Below are positions 41,001 through 44,694 of a stretch of 64,000 nucleotides of DNA, piece by piece. Source of the stretch: Solea solea. Taxonomy: Eukaryota; Chordata; Actinopteri; Pleuronectiformes; Soleidae. The stretch lies in NCBI RefSeq assembly GCF_958295425.1, contig NC_081151.1, forward strand, positions 21,843,452 through 21,907,451, given 5' to 3'. The notes beneath the pieces were generated by a model. That model had not been told where the DNA came from. It made no database searches and saw only the letters and a list, made by a program, of their open reading frames with translations. How positions within the stretch are numbered: the first letter of the stretch is position 1; every line of letters starts with the position of its first letter. Made by a program: the position numbers and the translations under genes.

Positions 41001-44000
41001 ACAGTAGATGTTGAGTGAATACTCAGAAAGGCATCTAAATCAATCAAAATCCCTGGATCAGATATCATAAAGAGGCCAAATTTTTGATTTAGTAATTCTA
41101 CTTCATTACCTAGCCCTTTCTTTTTTGCTTATTTTAACCATAAAAGGACCATTTTTCCAGAATAACTTCCAATATCTGGCAGTTATTTACAATTTACTGC
41201 ATGTTCATTTGGAAATACGTAACAGTGCAAAGTCCACTTTTTTTGTTTTCATGAACAAAAACTAAAATAAAAATTCTTATCCTGTAATCCTTCTAATGTA
41301 AAATGAATAATAACTTATAACTAACAACACATAAGAAGGATGTCACACCCAAGATGGCCATATAAGGAGTTGTGTATTATTCCTATGGTCATTTACCAAA
41401 AGTGCATTAAGCATTTAAACCATGTTAAATTTCTCTTTTTATCCCTTCACCTCTCGAGCATCGCTCCTCAGTCTCCTTCTGTTGCCCTAATTCTCTCCTC
41501 CTCCCACCACACCCCCCGACCCCCCGGTGCGCTCCTTCTCTCTCTCTCTCCTTCTCCGAGTACTGACCTGGCCCAGGGCTGATCTGGTTGTCGTAGAGGT
41601 GGATGTCATCTCCGCAGGCGATCGGCGAGTCCTGTCCCTCCTCTCGGCCCTCGCTGCCCTCCTCCTGCTCCACCTCCCGCTGCTCTGGGGACACAACAGC
41701 ACAGGGTCACCTCCTGGACCTCGCTGAGCGGCAGCAATATCACGTTTTAAAATGTAAAATGAATGAACTGACGGACAGCGCGTGTTCCCTTTTGTCCGTG
41801 TGTTATTTGTCTTGTTAAAGCCACTTTTATACGCGCAATAAATTCCATTTAGTCGATGAGTAATCGTTTGAAATAATCATGATTTCAAATTCTAACGCAA
41901 CATAATCATGATTATTATTATTATTTTACATAATTGAGCAGCTCTGGACGTAAGAAGGAGTTTTAAGGCGTTTAAAAACCTCAAGTTAATGCTGGTTTTA
42001 GTAGTTTCAGGTTAGGGTTTGTTTGTCTGTGTTTATTGTATAATTTAATGTCGGGTTTGTGCGACATTATGGGCCCGATATCTATCCAACAAACGGTTAA
42101 ATAAATCAGTGAGTAAATTTGAGTTATTTTTAATAAAATTCAACCGATTTTTGATTTAATTAAAAAAGTGACGGATGAGTCATCCTTGTTTCTCCATCAT
42201 TTCCCTGACAGATCTATTTAAAACCATCGCTAAATGCTGGCTCAACTCAAATCAGTTAGAACGTAATTGTTGTGAGGTGTATGTTTGCTTTGTGATAACG
42301 TCTCCACTGATGTATCGTCAGTTTTTATCTTTGTATTTTACATTTAAAAAACAAAAACATGTTAAACTGCCCTGTCCCAATCATGAAGGCGCAGACTGTC
42401 AAAGAAAAGTGGTCGGTGGATGTTTTTTTTCAGTCTTTCCTCAAATGGTCAGAATTCTTCACTCAGCCTGAAGCCTGTTTGTATGACTCAGCTCCAAACG
42501 CCGTCCAGCGATCGGCGTGATGCGACGAGAGAAACAATATCTCACAACCGCGCCGTTTCCTTATCTGCTGACCTTATTCCCCCTCAATTTCAGTCCGTTC
42601 GGTTTGTCTTGCGTCAGGATCATCCCTCGGCACTTGACATTATGTGAACCCCTCTGTGTCGTCACCTCTGCGCCTCAGACTCGCACCGGCTGACTCTGAC
42701 TTTCAAATCACCTTGGAGAAGAGCGGCGGCGGCGGCGGCCGAGCTGGAAAACCGGTGGGCCGCTTTTAACTCCGAAAGAAAGTTGCATTTATTCTATTCT
42801 GCCGAAACCGATCAAACATCTTTAAGGGAAATTCTAGGTTTAGATTTAAGGCGGCTTCATTAAAAATAACAAATAACAATCTCTTCCTTTCCTTTAATGA
42901 TCTCATTTGAATACAGTGAGTCAGCTCTGTGGCATTTAAATTGAGCCGAGCTGCGCGAGAAGCCCAGCTTCCCCCGGCTGTGACTGTGACCAGTAAAAAC
43001 AAACGCTCGGTGTGTGGAGAGGAGAACGGCGCGGCCGACGGATGAGGTTGTTCAATAAGAAAACACTGAATGATTGATGCGTTTCCGTGATGTCGGCGAG
43101 AGAGAGAGAGAGAGAGAGAGGGGGAGACGTGATTCAGTACGAGCCGCGACGTACTGAATCACATCGTTACAGATGTTTTTCACTTCTGCGTTTGTGCTCA
43201 ATTTACTCCATGATGCATCTACCTTCATTTACATTTTGACTGAATGTCATTCTGCAACAAATCATGCTTCGGGTTTTTTTTTTGTTGGAGTTGTGTACGT
43301 AGTAAGGCGGGGAAAAAAAAAGTGAGGAGGTGCATTTAATTACTTAGAGGTTAATCAGATTACACTCGCTCTCCCTGACAACATGGCTGCCAGCAGGGAC
43401 AGAAAGGAAAACAGATTGCCACTTAACAAGAGGCACACCTATTAAAATCTATGTCTGCTCAAATGTGGGATACTTTAGACAGACTTTTCCAGCGAGTTTA
43501 TTCTCCTGCACCAAAGCCCATTGAGAAAATCAGTGTTTTTAGCTCACAAGGACACAGGAGCCGTCGGGTCTACTGCAGCCCTGACTCACTAGATAAGACA
43601 TTTGAACTCACTGATGGAGGCAGCAGTGGATTAACAACTGTTGTGTGGCGTGACGTAAAATTGCTGGTTTTCTCTATGGACTTTGGCGCAGCAGAGTGAG
43701 CGGTTTACCGGTTCCACTTTCCTGCTGGCTTAAAACAAACAAACAGATTCTAAATAAAATATAGAGAATTAAGGGTAACACTTTATTTTGATATCCATTG
43801 GAAACAAGTTAGAGGAATAAATACTATGTTTGCCGTGTTATTAATCAACATTTAACTACTCTGTAGATCGTGCTATCATCTTATTTGTTGACTAATTCAG
43901 ATTAGTGAAAGTTAACCGGATCGAGTAAACATAGGATCACAAGAATGGCAATAAAGTTAACTATTTTAATAACAAATTCATCGGATTAAGTGTTTTTTTT

Positions 44001-44663
44001 TAAAGTCATTGAAACAAGTTCTATGATTTTTCAGCTTCTTCAATGTGAATATTTTCTGGTTACGTTGCTCCATGTAACAGAGAAATCATTAAAACTGGAT
44101 CATTTTGGTTTGTAGACAAAACATTACATGTCATTACGTTCATTCCACCATTCAACTGTCCGTCCAACATGTTCACTTAGGGCACTGTGACACGGAGGAC
44201 GCGGCTAAAGCGGCTCAACATGAAGACTTATTATTTTTCATGTCAACCTTTGTTCCCCCCGGAGACTTGGACGAGGATTTCGACGACGAGACCCAACTTT
44301 TACTAACAAACCTCTCAGATGACAGTGGCGGATTATGCTGACTTCTCAACAGCAATGTAATTGCATTTATACCCTGATAAAGGATCGCCTAATAACCGTG
44401 GTTATGTACAGGCTCAGCGGGGGGGGGCCTTCTGTGAATCCTGGGAGTGAATTGGTGTGTTACAGGAGGGGGAAATAATTGGCACAGGAAGATCCAATGC
44501 AAGCATATTCTGTCCCGGCCGCTTGTGCTGCACATACTAATTGGACGCCTCTTCTTGGCTTGAAGGTAATGAAGCTGCCGTTATCATAACAGTCTGAGCA
44601 AAGTTCATTATTTATATCTAAATGCACTGGGGTGTGAGAGCTGGGGAGAGTTTTTATTTTCAG

Positions 44664-44694
<31 letters not shown>

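Larger units (their letters stand above)
33068..41567. other. Intron between exons 2 and 3 (8.5 kb)
   Basis: Contains several decayed elements: 33565-34130, 34140-34380, 36137-36458, 37415-37690, 39290-39500, and short 'tggatatcggtc' fragments near 40000 and 41050. A small slc4a11 exon resembling RFFVNVNLE was expected here, but I could not find it. Two GC-rich spots with good splice-like sites (35228-35265 and 40750-40900) do not fit in phase. 38700-39150 is non-repetitive. Confidence 0.7.

Noticed and set aside
44105..44341. 78-codon acidic plus-strand ORF as a small protein
   Set aside because: Its first third is hAT-like repeat sequence; no homologue recognised and no initiation context of note.
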